A DNA stretch of 64,000 bases from Planctomycetaceae bacterium (GCA_027487775.1 JAIYCY010000025.1:211692-275691), one strand, 5' to 3'. Shown: positions 8,794-23,670, numbered from the stretch's first letter. Notes: generated by a model not told the origin, from the letters alone. Numbers and translations: made by a program.

Positions 8794-10314
8794 GTGCTCG
8801 CACGCGTGTTTAGTCACATCCTCGTGGGGATCGATGCCGTTGAGTGTGAGATCGAAGTCGATCTTGAGAAGACCGGCATGCAGAAGGTGATTCTGACCGG
8901 TTTGCCCCAGACGGCGGTGAAGGAGTCGATTGACCGCGTCTTGCAGTCCATTTCGCATAGCGGTTATCCGCTTGATTGGCGGAGGCTGTTGATCAACCTC
9001 GCGCCGGCGGAGCTTAAGAAGGATGCCGCGAGTCTGGATTTGTCGATAGCGATTGGTCTTTTGCGATCGTCGAAATTCATTGGTAACGAGCGAGCACGGG
9101 ATTACCTGATCGCAGGCGAGCTCGCGCTGGACGGGCGTGTGAGACCGATTCGAGGCGGGCTTGCAATGGCGATGCTCGCACGCGCGCGCGGGAAGTCGGG
9201 CGTGATTGTTCCTCGCGAGAATGCGCGCGAGTGTGCAGTGGTTGACGGCATTGATGTGATCGGCGTGACATCGTTGACGCAGGCGGTTTCGTTTTTGAAT
9301 GGTTCGCTCGACATCGATCCATACGTGCTTGATGGTGAGAATTATGCGTTGTCGCAGATCGAGTCGGAGGTCGATTTTGCTGACGTGCGCGGACAGGAGG
9401 CGGTGAAGCGTGCGATCACGATCGCCGCGGCTGGTTCGCACAATCTTGCGATGATCGGGCCTCCTGGGACGGGAAAGACGATGCTTGCGATTCGTATGGC
9501 GGGGATTCTTCCGCCATTATCGCGAGAGGAATCGCTGGAGACGACGCGTGTTTATTCGGCGCTCGGCATCCTGCCGGAAGGAGTTGCCTTGCTGGATCGT
9601 CGGCCGGTGCGCTCGGTGCATCACAGCGCGACGGCGCAGGCGCTCGTGGGAGGCGGGGCGAATCCGAGACCCGGCGAGGTTTCGCTTGCGCATCATGGGA
9701 TTTTGTTTTTGGATGAATTGCCGGAGTTTGAAAGACGGACGCTGGACATGTTGCGTCAGCCGATGGAGAGCGGCGAGATCGTCATCAGTCGGGCGGCGGG
9801 GAGCGTGAAGTTCCCGGCGCGGTTCATGTTGGTGGCTGCAATGAATCCGACCCGGCGGGGCGACAACGGGAATGATCCGCGTGCGAGACAAAAGTATCTC
9901 GATCGACTGAGCGGTCCCCTGCTCGATCGCATCGACATTCATATAGAAGTGCCCAGCGTTCCGATCCACGAACTGACGGGTAAGAAGCCCGGCACCGCCA
10001 GCCAGACGATGCGTGCATCCGTCTCGCGGGCGCGGTCGAGGCAGCAGAAGCGATTCGGTGACGGACGGACGGTCAACGCGCGGATGAGCAGCAAACTGCT
10101 GCAACAGCACGCTGAGCTTTCGCCGGGATGCTTGCAGTTGATGAAGCAGGCGATGAGCGAGCTTGGGTTGTCGGCCCGGGCGTATGACAAGGTGCGTCGT
10201 GTGGCTCGGACGATCGCGGATCTGGAATCGGATGTTTCGGGGGAAGACCGGCCGATCGACGAATCACATTTGGCCGAAGCGATTCAGTATCGCCTGCTTG
10301 ATCGCAAAGTCTGA
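8794..10314 (+). CDS. comM: YifB/ComM family Mg-chelatase-like AAA ATPase
   Basis: 506 residues from a GTG start. An N-terminal ChlI/Lon-protease-like domain (MLARVFSHILVGIDAVE; GLPQTAVKESIDRVLQSI) is followed by an AAA+ module with Walker A GPPGTGKTML and Walker B ILFLDELPEF, sensor-type motifs (AAMNPTRRGDNG; DRIDIHIEVP) and a C-terminal Mg-chelatase-type helical domain. ComM is known as a hexameric helicase that aids branch migration during natural transformation, and the family is widespread in non-competent bacteria too. It stands alone on the plus strand. Length and motif order match the family, with no lesion seen. Confidence 0.93.
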   Translation: MLARVFSHILVGIDAVECEIEVDLEKTGMQKVILTGLPQTAVKESIDRVLQSISHSGYPLDWRRLLINLAPAELKKDAASLDLSIAIGLLRSSKFIGNERARDYLIAGELALDGRVRPIRGGLAMAMLARARGKSGVIVPRENARECAVVDGIDVIGVTSLTQAVSFLNGSLDIDPYVLDGENYALSQIESEVDFADVRGQEAVKRAITIAAAGSHNLAMIGPPGTGKTMLAIRMAGILPPLSREESLETTRVYSALGILPEGVALLDRRPVRSVHHSATAQALVGGGANPRPGEVSLAHHGILFLDELPEFERRTLDMLRQPMESGEIVISRAAGSVKFPARFMLVAAMNPTRRGDNGNDPRARQKYLDRLSGPLLDRIDIHIEVPSVPIHELTGKKPGTASQTMRASVSRARSRQQKRFGDGRTVNARMSSKLLQQHAELSPGCLQLMKQAMSELGLSARAYDKVRRVARTIADLESDVSGEDRPIDESHLAEAIQYRLLDRKV

Positions 10315-10406
10315 CAGACGCAAGATCCGCGATATCGTTTTCGGGCAACTGAATACGTCGACGCTGTTGAGACGCTGCATCTGAGGCAGATCTGCGAAGC
10401 GTTGAC

Positions 10407-10430
10407 GACGGAAAGACGGAAAGACGGAAA
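10407..10430. repeat. Three tandem copies of an 8-bp repeat
   Basis: GACGGAAA occurs three times head to tail, followed by GACGACGAGACG, in the gap between the convergent comM-like gene and accD. A simple microrepeat; no function seen. Confidence 0.8.
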
Positions 10431-10477
10431 GACGACGAGACGAAATGTCCGAAACGTCGGACGCGGGACTGGTGGAC

Positions 10478-11302
10478 TCATTTGCCGCAGTAGTCGATGA
10501 GGCGGGCGAGTTCTGAGCGGAGATCTTTACGATCGACGACGAAATCGACAAAGCCCTTTTGCTTGAGGAACTCAGAGCGTTGGAAGCCGTCTGGGAGTTC
10601 GACTTTGATGGTATTCCAGATGGTTCGTGGTCCAGCGAAGCCGATGAGGGCTTTGGGTTCAGCGATGATGAAGTCGCCGAGCATGGCGAAACTTGCGGTG
10701 ACTCCGCCGGTGGTGGGATCGGCGAGGACGCTGATGAAGAGTCCGCCGGCGTCGTCGAGTCGAGCGAGTGCGGCGCTGGTCTTTGCCATTTGCATGAGTG
10801 ACAGGGTTGACTCCTGCATGCGTGCTCCGCCGGAGCAGCTGACGATGACGAGCGGCAGCGATTCATCGACCGCGGCCTCGATGGCCCGCGTGATCTTTTC
10901 GCCGACGACGCTGCCCATGGAGCCCATCATGAACGTCGGGTCCATGACGGCGAGCATGAGGGGACGACCCTTGATGAAACCGCGTCCGCTGACCAGGGCG
11001 TCGCGCGTGCCGGCTTTGAGTTGTTCTGCGGCGAGTCGGTCTGCGTAGGACTTTTTGTCGGAGAAGCCGAGCGGATCGGTGGGTGTGAGATCTGCCCAGC
11101 GTTCTTCGAAGCTGTTTTCGTCGCAGAGTTGTCGGATTCGCTCGCGTGCGGAGATTCGGAAATGGTGGCTGCACTCGGGGCAGACATGGAGATTATCTTC
11201 AACTGCACGACGAAAGAGCATGGCCCCGCAGGACGGGCATCGCATCCAGAGACCGGCGGGGATTCCGGAGCGTTCGACGGAGACGGCGGTGGATTCGGCC
11301 AT
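10478..11302 (-). CDS. accD: Acetyl-CoA carboxylase carboxyltransferase subunit beta
   Basis: 274 residues. With AccA it transfers the carboxyl group from carboxybiotin to acetyl-CoA, giving malonyl-CoA for fatty acid synthesis. The N-terminal zinc ribbon is intact (CPSCGAMLF...CPECSHHF), and the carboxyltransferase core shows [32 protein letters not shown] and the oxyanion-type SGGARMQES motif. Length fits bacterial AccD. accA is not in the window. The M42 peptidase gene lies 41 bases upstream on the same strand. Confidence 0.95.
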   Translation of the reverse strand: MAESTAVSVERSGIPAGLWMRCPSCGAMLFRRAVEDNLHVCPECSHHFRISARERIRQLCDENSFEERWADLTPTDPLGFSDKKSYADRLAAEQLKAGTRDALVSGRGFIKGRPLMLAVMDPTFMMGSMGSVVGEKITRAIEAAVDESLPLVIVSCSGGARMQESTLSLMQMAKTSAALARLDDAGGLFISVLADPTTGGVTASFAMLGDFIIAEPKALIGFAGPRTIWNTIKVELPDGFQRSEFLKQKGFVDFVVDRKDLRSELARLIDYCGK

Positions 11303-11343
11303 GGTGGTCTCGCTTGCGTGTCGCGAATGCGATCAGCGGTACG

Positions 11344-12384
11344 TCAGGTTTCGAGCCAGGCTGCGATCAGATCGATGGCGGCCTGCAGGTCGGTTTTGTG
11401 GATGCTCTCGGTGACGGTGTGGATGTTTCGGGTGGGCAGCGCGAGTGTTGCGGTGCGGATTCCGTCGCGTGTTCGCTGCATCGGGCCGGCATCGGTTCCG
11501 CCGCGTGGAAGGACACTGAGTTGGTGTGGGATGTTGTGACGATTGGCGACGGCGAGGAACTCATCGACGAGGGGTCGACTGGAGATGCTGCTGGAATCGA
11601 GAATTTTGATGGCGACGCCCTTGCCCTGCTGGGTGACGCGTTCGTCATCGGGGACGCCGGGCATGTCGCAGCACAGCGTGGTATCGAGCGCGATGGCGAT
11701 ATCGGGTTCGACAGCGAACGCTGCGGGCCCGGCACCGCGGCACCCGACTTCTTCCTGTACGGTGGCTGCGAGGACGAGTTCGTACTTCAGGCTTTTGAGT
11801 TTGCGGACGGCTTCGAGGACGACCCAGGCAGCGACGCGATTGTCGAGGCACTTGCCGGTGACGACGTCGCCGATCTCATCGAAGGATTGGACGAGCGTGA
11901 CAGGATCACCGACGGCGACCTTGGACTTCACGACATCGGCAGGCAGGCACAGATCGACGAGGAATTCGCCGATTTCGGGGATCTTTTTCTTATCTTCTTC
12001 GCGGGCGATGTGGATCGGGCGACCGCCGGGATTGAGCAGGCCCATCAGTTCATCGCCGCTGGAGGCTTGGACGCGAACGCGGCGTGCGAGGAGGTTTCGC
12101 GTATCGAATCCACCGACGTTAACGAGTCGGAGGAATCCGCGATCGTCGATGTGCTTCACATAGAAGCCGATTTCATCGATGTGCGTGGCGATGAGGACGC
12201 GCTTGGCATTCTTTGATTTCGTTTGGGGCCTTTTGCGAGCGATCAGGTTGCCCATTGGATCGACGACGGCCTTGTCGAAGAGTTTCTGAACGTGCGGAAG
12301 GAGCAGATCGCGGACGCGTTCTTCTCGGCCGGGCACGCCGGGTGCTTCGGAGAGTTGGCGAAGCAGTTCGATGTTCATGGGCAT
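11344..12384 (-). CDS. M42 family metallopeptidase (glutamyl aminopeptidase/endoglucanase-like)
   Basis: 346 residues. M42 enzymes are cytosolic dinuclear-metal aminopeptidases that assemble as large tetrahedral complexes. Family motifs in order: PGVPGREERVRDLL at the N-terminus, metal ligand ATHIDEIGF, GKCLDNRVAAWV with the bridging Asp, the catalytic VQEEVGCRGAG, ALDTTLCCD, and a late RGGTDAGPMQ followed by IHTVTESIHKTDL. It lies between the TPR/alpha-CTD gene and accD on one strand. Peptide specificity cannot be read. Confidence 0.9.
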   Translation of the reverse strand: MPMNIELLRQLSEAPGVPGREERVRDLLLPHVQKLFDKAVVDPMGNLIARKRPQTKSKNAKRVLIATHIDEIGFYVKHIDDRGFLRLVNVGGFDTRNLLARRVRVQASSGDELMGLLNPGGRPIHIAREEDKKKIPEIGEFLVDLCLPADVVKSKVAVGDPVTLVQSFDEIGDVVTGKCLDNRVAAWVVLEAVRKLKSLKYELVLAATVQEEVGCRGAGPAAFAVEPDIAIALDTTLCCDMPGVPDDERVTQQGKGVAIKILDSSSISSRPLVDEFLAVANRHNIPHQLSVLPRGGTDAGPMQRTRDGIRTATLALPTRNIHTVTESIHKTDLQAAIDLIAAWLET

Positions 12385-12475
12385 GATGATCTCCTCTGTC
12401 GCACCGTGTCTGATTCAAGCAGCAAGGGGCATGAACGCTTGTGACGGGTCGGATGAGCTTTGATTTGCAGGGCGA

Positions 12476-13390
12476 CTATGACTCGAGCTTTCGGAACGAG
12501 ATGCCGTACTGTGCGAGGACTTGCTTGAGCTCGTTGAGACTCGTCTGGCCGAAGTTTTTGCAGCCGAGGAGTTCGTCTTCGGTACGTGAGGCGAGTTCGC
12601 CGAGCGTATTGATGTTGAGTCGTTGGAGTGCTTTGCGGCTGCGGACGGAAAGTTCGATGTCGGAGAGATTTTTGGCGTGGATTTCGTCGGGCATTTCGAC
12701 GGCGGGTGCGCTTCCGGCGGGCCTTGCGCCGGGTATGGAAGCCGAAGCTGCGGAGGCTTCGGATTCTGCGGCTTGTCCGAGTCGTAGTCCGCGTGCGGCG
12801 AGCAGGCTCTTGATTTCGTTGAGGCTGGTTTCGCCGAAGTTCTTGTGGCTAAGCAATTCGGATTCTGAAACACGAAGGAGGTCGCCGAGGGTTCGGACGT
12901 TGAGTTTTTTGAGGGCGTTTCGTGATCGGACGGAGAGTTCGAAGTCGGTGATCGGCACTTCCATGGCGGCGGTACGATCGTGACCTTCGGCGTTGTCGTC
13001 GACGTACATGAGTCGAGCGGCGACGACGTCTTTGAGATAGAGCTTGGCGCGTGGATGGTTGGGATTGGAGAGTAGGACGGCGTCGAGGCATCGTCGTGCG
13101 TCGTCGTAGAAGTTGTTGTCTTCGTAGAGGACTGCGAGGTTCATGAGCGCGTTGACGTGGACGGGTGCTCCGATGCAAATGCGCTCGTAGAGTTCGATGG
13201 CTTTGGAATCTTCGCCGCGGCGATCGTAGAGGTAGGCGAGCGCGAAGCAGGCGGCTTCGTGGTCGGAGTTTTCGCGGAGTGCCATCTCGTAGAACTCGAT
13301 GGCCTTTTCGAATTGGCCGTTATTTTCGGCGTCGCGTCCGCGGCTGAAGAATTCTTCTGCGGCGCGTTCGTTGATGGTGGTGGTGGACAT
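12476..13390 (-). CDS. TPR protein with two RNA polymerase alpha C-terminal domains
   Basis: 304 residues, the gene after rpoC on the same strand (97-base gap). Residues 1-125 form TPR-like helical repeats (AENNGQFEKAIEFYEMAL; YDRRGEDSKAIELYERI). Residues 145-206 and 240-302 are two helix-hairpin-helix domains that closely match the RpoA C-terminal domain: FELSVRSRNALKKL / HKNFGETSLNEIKSLL and IELSVRSRKALQRL / CKNFGQTSLNELKQVL. In E. coli alpha-CTD, R265 and N268 contact UP-element DNA. The first copy keeps both (R155, N158); the second keeps Arg (R250) but has Lys for Asn. The linker is Ala/Pro/Ser-rich. A DNA- or polymerase-binding accessory factor co-expressed with the core enzyme is my inference; the domains are seen. 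Confidence 0.88.
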   Translation of the reverse strand: MSTTTINERAAEEFFSRGRDAENNGQFEKAIEFYEMALRENSDHEAACFALAYLYDRRGEDSKAIELYERICIGAPVHVNALMNLAVLYEDNNFYDDARRCLDAVLLSNPNHPRAKLYLKDVVAARLMYVDDNAEGHDRTAAMEVPITDFELSVRSRNALKKLNVRTLGDLLRVSESELLSHKNFGETSLNEIKSLLAARGLRLGQAAESEASAASASIPGARPAGSAPAVEMPDEIHAKNLSDIELSVRSRKALQRLNINTLGELASRTEDELLGCKNFGQTSLNELKQVLAQYGISFRKLES

Positions 13391-13486
13391 GATGATCGTG
13401 CCTGTGGTTGCTGTGGTTGATTCGATATCGAGGTAACGGGTTTCGTTTGAGTTCGCGTTCGGTGTTTTGGGTCGAGTTTGATTCGA

Positions 13487-17944
<4,458 letters not shown>

Positions 17945-18041
17945 GGTGGTGGACTCCGTTGTCCGAATCGTGACTTGTTTTTAGAAATTGGCGCGATAGG
18001 TGGTTGTTTAAGGATCGGGCCTCAAGCGGCGGAAGCGGCCA

Positions 18042-21000
18042 TTACATCAGGTCTTCATCTTGCGTGGCTGCGGCGCCGGACTTTTTCTTGAGTTCGATGT
18101 TGAGACCGAGGCCCTTGATTTCGTTGCACAAGACGTCGAAGGAGACCGGGGTGCCGGCTTCGAGCGTGTTGTTTCCCTTGACCATGGACTCGTAGATTTT
18201 CGTGCGACCTTCGACGTCGTCGCTCTTGACGGTGAGAAGTTCCTGCAGAACGTAGGCCGCTCCGTAGGCTTCGAGGCCCCAGACCTCCATCTCACCGAAC
18301 CGCTGACCGCCGGTGCGGGCCTTACCGCCGAGGGGTTGTTGGGTGATGAGTGAGTAGGGTCCGGTCGAGCGAGCGTGAATCTTGTCGTCGACAAGATGGT
18401 GCAGCTTCATCATGTAGAGGTAGCCGACGGTGGTCTTTTGTTCGAACGGTTCGCCTGAGCGGCCGTCGTAGAGTTGGACCTTTCCGCCGTAGGGCATGAC
18501 GACGTCGAACTCGCGTGAGTTGATGGTCTTGCCGGACTTTTCGCGTTCTTTTCGGCGTTCGAGGGTGGTTTTGTTGGCCTCTTCGACGGCCGCGAAGATT
18601 TCGGCTTCTTTCGCGCCATCGAAGACAGGGGTGACGGCCTGGAAACCAAGGACTGCGGCCGCCCACCCGAGGTGGGTTTCGAGGATCTGACCGACGTTCA
18701 TGCGGCTGGGCACGCCCAGGGGATTGAGCAGGATGTCGACGGTCGAACCGTCTTCGAGGAACGGCATGTCTTCTTCGGGGACGATGCGTGCGATGACGCC
18801 TTTGTTTCCGTGACGACCGGCCATTTTATCGCCGACAGAGAGTTGGCGCTTGGTGGCGATGTAGACCTTGACCATTTCGAGCACGCCGTTGGGAAGCTCG
18901 TCGCCGCGCTTCATGTGCTCGACTTTGCGGCGCTTTTCTTTTTCGACCGCCTTTACGCGCGGCCAGAAGCGGCTGAAGGTGTTGAGCGCCTGTTCGCGGG
19001 CTTCTTTGCTGCCTTTGATCCAGTCGGTCGTGAATTTTTCGATCTGTTCGAGAACGACGTCGGGGTTGTCGCTCTTGGCGACTTTTTGGCGGGTCGAGGG
19101 GTCGACCATTTCCGCGCCCGTGACTTCGTTGATCTCGTGGATCATGTCTTTGAAGATGGCGATGGCTTTGACGTCCATCTCCTTTTCATATTTGTCGATG
19201 TCTTTCTTGAGTTGCTTTTTCTGGTCTTCGGTCATGTGCATGCGGCGGCTGAACCGCTGGGTACCGATGACGACGCCTTCTTCGCCTGCGGGCAGTTCGA
19301 GCGAATCGTTCTTCACATCTTCGCCTGCGCGGCCGAAGATTGCGTGGAGGAGTTTTTCTTCCGGGGTGAGTTCGCTCTTGCTCTTGGGGCTGATCTTACC
19401 GACGAGGATGTCGCCGGGCCCGACGCGTGTACCGACGAGGACGATGCCGTTTTCGTCGAGGTTGGCGAGTGCCTTTTCGCTGACGTTGGGGATATCGCGT
19501 GTGAACTCCTCGCGGCCGAGCTTGGTTTCACGGATTTCAACGTCATAGCTGTCGATGTGGATGCTGGTGAAGGTGTCTTCCTTGACCAGACGTTCATTGA
19601 TGACGATGGCGTCTTCGAAGTTGTAGCCGTCGAAGGTCATGAAGGCGACGAGTGCGTTGCGACCGAGGGCGAGTTCGCCCTGATGGGTGGCGGCACCGTC
19701 GGCGAGGATTTGGCCCTTTTTGACGCGTTGTCCCTTCTTGACGATGGGCTTTTGGTTTTGGCAGGTTCGTTCGTTCAGGCCGACGAACTTGCGAAGGACG
19801 TATTCGTCGGCGTTATCGATGAGGATGCGTGTGGCATCGACATAGGTGACGACGCCGGAGCGCTCGGCGCGGACGACCATCCCGCTGTTGGCGGCGACGG
19901 GCTTTTCCATGCCGGTGGCGACGATCGGCGGATCGGTGCGGAGTAGCGGCACGCCCTGTCGTTGCATGTTCGATCCCATCAACGCGCGGTTGGCGTCGTC
20001 GTGATCGAGGAACGGGATCATGGCTGCCGACACCGAGACGGTCTGCTTCGGGCTGATGTCGATGTATTGGATATCTTTGGCGTTGGAGGTGCTGAGGTCC
20101 CCTTCCACGCGGGCGAGCTGTGTGCCTTTGGCGAGGGATCCGCCTTCCTGCACGACGTCGGGCGGCGCGAGGATCGATCGCATTTCTTCGTCGGCGCGGA
20201 GATATTTCACCTTGTCTGTGACTTTGCCATCTTCGACGACGCGGTAAGGCGTGATGAGGAAGCCGTAGTCATCGAGATCGGCATAGATGGAGAGCGAGGC
20301 GATCAGACCGATGTTAGTGCCTTCGGGCGTTTCGATCGGGCAGATTCGGCCGTAGTGCGAGATGTGAACGTCGCGCACCTCGAAGCCCGCACGCTTGCGG
20401 TTCAGGCCTCCCGGTCCGAGGGCCGAGAGCCGACGCTCGTGCGTCAACTGACTCAGCGGATTGGTCTGGTCGACCACCTGCGAAAGCTCACCGCGACCAA
20501 AGAAGAAATCAATGGCGCTCGAAATGCTCTTGGAGTTCACAAGTTCGGCGACCTTCGAGATTTCGTTCGGGTCCTTGATGCTCATGCGCTCCTGAACGGT
20601 GCGCTTGAGCTTGATGAAGCCCTTGCGAAGCTCTTCGGCGGCGAGTTCGTCGATCGTTCGGAGACGGCGGTTGCCGAGGTGATCGATGTCGTCGATGTAT
20701 CCGTCCCCCGAGCGGAGCGTGAACATGTATTTGATCGAGCCGACGATATCTTCGGCGCGGAGGGTCATCACCGACTCGGCGATGTTCTGTTCGAATTTGC
20801 GGTTGATACGGAATCGACCGACGCGACCGAGGCGATAGCGATTTTCGTCGTAGAATTTTTCGTGGAAGAGGGTCTTGGCTTTGTCCAGTTGCGGCGGGTT
20901 GCCCGGTCGCAGGCGGGCGTAGATGCGCATGAGCGCTTCTTCGTGGCTTGAGGCCTGATCTTCTGCGACTGTGTTGAGGATGAGCGGGTCTGCGACGCGT

Positions 21001-21818
21001 GTGATGACCGCGACGGTCTTCAGATCAGATGCCTGAATCTTTTCGACCGCGGTTGCGAGTTGTGCGCCTGCCTTGACGATTTCCTCGCCCGATTCCGAAT
21101 CGATGATCGGGGAGATCGAGTAGTAGGTCGGCTGGAGGTCTTTGACCTTGACGTTTTCGACTTGGTAGAACTCGCGGAGGATGGCTTCAGTGGATCCGTA
21201 CTTGGTATCGAGTGCGCGAAGGAAGGTTGTGCCGGGGATCTTGGTGCTCTGGTCGATGCGGATCGCCAGGGCGTCCTTCTTGGTGACCGAGCATTCGACC
21301 CACGAACCGCGTTCTGGGATGACGCGGAAACCGTGAAGCGGGCGGTCGCCTTCGCTGGTCTCGACTTGGAAATCGATGCCGGGCGAGCGGTGGAGCTGAT
21401 TGACGATCACGCGTTCGGCGCCGTTGATGATGAACTCACCGCCGCCGATCATGATCGGGACTTCGCCGAGGTAGATGGCTTCTTCGAGGACTTCGGCTTT
21501 GTCTTTTCGTTTGAGTCGGACGGTGATGCGGAAAGGCATGCCGAAGGTCAGACGCAGCGCACGACATTCGTCGGTGGTGTAGCGGGGCTCGCTCAGCGAA
21601 TAGCTGACATATTCGATGGTGAGATTTTCGTCGTAGCTGACGATCGGAAAAACTTCCCGCAACAGGGCTTCCAGGCCTTCGTTTTTGCGTTTGGTCTCTT
21701 CGACTTCCTTCTGCAGGAATCGGTCGTAGGCCAATGCCTGCACCTTCACAAGATTGGGAATGGCGATCGCGTCGCCGTGCTTGGAGAAGTCCCGGATTTC
21801 TTTGACATTAATACGCAT
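18042..21818 (-). CDS. rpoB: DNA-directed RNA polymerase subunit beta
   Basis: 1258 residues, starting [16 protein letters not shown]. It shows the rifampicin-binding core ([39 protein letters not shown]), the [15 protein letters not shown] motif, [28 protein letters not shown], and the C-terminal [20 protein letters not shown]. The start ATG at 21818 has no evident Shine-Dalgarno. Ribosomal protein genes rplJ/rplL, usual upstream neighbours, are absent here; instead a long non-coding stretch separates it from the divergent scpA. Confidence 0.97.
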   Translation of the reverse strand: MRINVKEIRDFSKHGDAIAIPNLVKVQALAYDRFLQKEVEETKRKNEGLEALLREVFPIVSYDENLTIEYVSYSLSEPRYTTDECRALRLTFGMPFRITVRLKRKDKAEVLEEAIYLGEVPIMIGGGEFIINGAERVIVNQLHRSPGIDFQVETSEGDRPLHGFRVIPERGSWVECSVTKKDALAIRIDQSTKIPGTTFLRALDTKYGSTEAILREFYQVENVKVKDLQPTYYSISPIIDSESGEEIVKAGAQLATAVEKIQASDLKTVAVITRVADPLILNTVAEDQASSHEEALMRIYARLRPGNPPQLDKAKTLFHEKFYDENRYRLGRVGRFRINRKFEQNIAESVMTLRAEDIVGSIKYMFTLRSGDGYIDDIDHLGNRRLRTIDELAAEELRKGFIKLKRTVQERMSIKDPNEISKVAELVNSKSISSAIDFFFGRGELSQVVDQTNPLSQLTHERRLSALGPGGLNRKRAGFEVRDVHISHYGRICPIETPEGTNIGLIASLSIYADLDDYGFLITPYRVVEDGKVTDKVKYLRADEEMRSILAPPDVVQEGGSLAKGTQLARVEGDLSTSNAKDIQYIDISPKQTVSVSAAMIPFLDHDDANRALMGSNMQRQGVPLLRTDPPIVATGMEKPVAANSGMVVRAERSGVVTYVDATRILIDNADEYVLRKFVGLNERTCQNQKPIVKKGQRVKKGQILADGAATHQGELALGRNALVAFMTFDGYNFEDAIVINERLVKEDTFTSIHIDSYDVEIRETKLGREEFTRDIPNVSEKALANLDENGIVLVGTRVGPGDILVGKISPKSKSELTPEEKLLHAIFGRAGEDVKNDSLELPAGEEGVVIGTQRFSRRMHMTEDQKKQLKKDIDKYEKEMDVKAIAIFKDMIHEINEVTGAEMVDPSTRQKVAKSDNPDVVLEQIEKFTTDWIKGSKEAREQALNTFSRFWPRVKAVEKEKRRKVEHMKRGDELPNGVLEMVKVYIATKRQLSVGDKMAGRHGNKGVIARIVPEEDMPFLEDGSTVDILLNPLGVPSRMNVGQILETHLGWAAAVLGFQAVTPVFDGAKEAEIFAAVEEANKTTLERRKEREKSGKTINSREFDVVMPYGGKVQLYDGRSGEPFEQKTTVGYLYMMKLHHLVDDKIHARSTGPYSLITQQPLGGKARTGGQRFGEMEVWGLEAYGAAYVLQELLTVKSDDVEGRTKIYESMVKGNNTLEAGTPVSFDVLCNEIKGLGLNIELKKKSGAAATQDEDLM

Positions 21819-21880
21819 GATTTTTTGCCGTTTCGATTCCGAACACTCAAAAACAATTCACAACCGACGATTTCGATTCC

Positions 21881-21970
21881 GACCCACTGACAATTGACCC
21901 ACTGACAACTGACCCACTGACATTCGACCGGATGACACCCAACCGACTGCCATCTGCCCGACTACAACTG
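21881..21970. repeat. Six imperfect 15-bp tandem units in the rpoB leader
   Basis: Head-to-tail units of exactly 15 bp: GACCCACTGACAATT, GACCCACTGACAACT, GACCCACTGACATTC, then three more diverged units (GACCGGATGACACCC, AACCGACTGCCATCT, GCCCGACTACAACTG). The first three differ only in the last few bases. The array starts 62 bases upstream of rpoB and would lie in its 5' untranslated region if transcription begins at the promoter predicted at 22516-22544. Confidence 0.8.
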
Positions 21971-22041
21971 ATGCCTTCGCGTCCCGTTCCTTCGCCTCTC
22001 AAACACCTGACCGGCCAGCCGTTATCAGACTCACGCCTCGC

Positions 22042-22224
22042 CTAGACGACGAAACCACCATCCGAATCTCGAGTAATTCGGATCGCGGGTTCAATGACTA
22101 ATTTGACCTTGGAACGCCCATTCTTTAGCAACAACTGCTGGCCCTGATCGCCAGCTTGAATCGCAAGCCTGACGGCTGTCAGACACAACTTTGCCTGAGA
22201 TACCCACGCAAAATCAGCCCACAA
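22042..22224 (-). CDS. Possible small protein in the rpoB leader
   Basis: 60 codons (MWADFAWVSQAKLCLTAVRL..., ending ITRDSDGGFVV). The composition looks more protein-like than other frames in this gap, with an alternating hydrophobic/basic pattern (KVKLVIEPAIRI). No Shine-Dalgarno and no recognised family. It would be co-transcribed with rpoB. Could equally be a chance frame. Confidence 0.22.
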   Translation of the reverse strand: MWADFAWVSQAKLCLTAVRLAIQAGDQGQQLLLKNGRSKVKLVIEPAIRITRDSDGGFVV

Positions 22225-22515
22225 ACAACCCGCCGACTCGCCTCGCCAAACCGTCCAGCTTGCCTACAACACCTAATTCCTTCACATCCACGCCATCAAC
22301 GCCTGCGCCCAACACGAACGCCATCAGCAACACATCGATTCACATCCACAGACCTTTCGTTCTTGCAAACCAATCAAAAACAAAGAGTTACAAACCAATC
22401 TCGGGACGGCTTCCCGCGCAAGAGACATAGCCCCGTCCGCCGATCCGTTGCTTAAACAGAGGCAGAGGGGCTTTGGAGTTTTCTTAAGCGGTCGCCGTCG
22501 TCGCCAACACCCTCA

Positions 22516-22544
22516 TGTATAGGGGTCGCCTAACGCGATGTCAA
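22516..22544 (-). promoter_or_regulatory. Predicted promoter for the rpoB-rpoC operon
   Basis: Minus-strand TTGACA (22539-22544), a 17-base spacer and TATACA (22516-22521). Perfect -35, ideal spacing, -10 matching four of six. It would give a leader of about 690 bases before rpoB. The rest of the gap 21819-22673 holds the tandem array, a doubtful small ORF, and otherwise nothing I recognise. Confidence 0.5.
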
Positions 22545-22673
22545 CAGACCGACGCGCCACCGACCCAGCAAAATTCCCCGCCAACCCCCGCCGACCGCTT
22601 TCTCATCATCCGCCCTTCCCGTAAGCTCCCTGCTTCTCTGTCATGATCAGTCAGGAAAGGTCACGGACGACCC

Positions 22674-23558
22674 ATGCACGAATACAAGGTTCAGCTCGAC
22701 GTCTTCAACGGCCCGCTCGACCTTCTCCTTTATCTCATCAAGCGCGACGAACTCGACATCCTCGACATCCCGATCGCCCACATCACCAAGACCTACGTCG
22801 AATACGTCGACATCCTACGCAGGCACGAACGGCTCAACATCGACGACATCGGCGAATTCCTGGTGATGGCCGCCACGCTGATGGAGATCAAGTCCGCGCT
22901 GCTCCTCCCCACGCCCCCCGCCATCAGCGATTCCTCCGACTCCGCCGCCGAGCAGCTTGTCGATCCCCGCGCCCAGCTCATCCGTCAGCTTCTCGAATAC
23001 AAGCGCATCAAGGACCACGCTGCCCTGCTCGAGCAACACCAAAGACAGTTCGCCGACCGTTTTCCCCGCCATCCCGCCCGCATCACGCCCGACGCCGACG
23101 TCGATCCCCCGCTCGATCTCGATGAGGTCCAGGTCTGGGACCTGCTCAGCGCCTTTAACCGCATCATGGGCGAAATCGGGACCCGCATCCGACAACACGA
23201 AGTCGTCGACGACGACACGCCCATCGAGCTCCACGCCGCCGACATCGAAGACCGACTCCAGCGCGACGGCAAGCTCTCCCTCCGCCAGCTCCTTTTCAGC
23301 CGTCGTTCGCGCGGCGAGATGATCGGCGCCTTCCTCGCCCTTCTCGAACTTATCCGCCAAAAGCGCATCCTCGCAGAACGGGTCGTCGCGCCCCCTCCCC
23401 ACGCCGACGCGATCCTCCCCGCCGATGCTCCCGCTCGCGCAGATGCCCCGCAACAGCCCGAATCTCCCGACGCCGACATCGAAATCCTCTTCATCATCGC
23501 CCCGCCCGCACACCGCCAAACCTTCCCCCAAGCCTCGCTCCACCTCGCCGAAGCCTGA
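22674..23558 (+). CDS. scpA: Segregation and condensation protein A
   Basis: 294 residues. ScpA is the kleisin that links SMC ATPase heads with ScpB for chromosome condensation. The N-terminus is diagnostic: VFNGPLDLLLYLIKRDELDI, then IPIAHITKTYVEYVDIL and the EFLVMAATLMEIKSALLLP helix. The middle (LIRQLLEYKRIKDHAALLEQ) and the C-terminal winged helix region (SLRQLLFSRRSRGEMIGAFL, LLELIRQKRI) match. An Ala/Pro-rich insert precedes a short final stretch. ScpB and SMC are not in the window. It is divergent from rpoB and directly precedes tmRNA. Confidence 0.95.
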   Translation: MHEYKVQLDVFNGPLDLLLYLIKRDELDILDIPIAHITKTYVEYVDILRRHERLNIDDIGEFLVMAATLMEIKSALLLPTPPAISDSSDSAAEQLVDPRAQLIRQLLEYKRIKDHAALLEQHQRQFADRFPRHPARITPDADVDPPLDLDEVQVWDLLSAFNRIMGEIGTRIRQHEVVDDDTPIELHAADIEDRLQRDGKLSLRQLLFSRRSRGEMIGAFLALLELIRQKRILAERVVAPPPHADAILPADAPARADAPQQPESPDADIEILFIIAPPAHRQTFPQASLHLAEA

Positions 23559-23664
23559 TGCCAGTTGCCTGAAACCGCTCGCCTTTCCCCCGGTTCCGCG
23601 TCGGGCGTTCGGCCGCTTTCGAAAATCGTTGTCGAATTGGAGTGGATCGCCGGCCCGGGCGTGG

Positions 23665-23670
23665 TATGAT
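23665..23670 (+). promoter_or_regulatory. Possible -10 element of tmRNA
   Basis: TATGAT, 19 bases before the mature 5' end of the tmRNA. No well-spaced -35 element was found. Confidence 0.35.
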
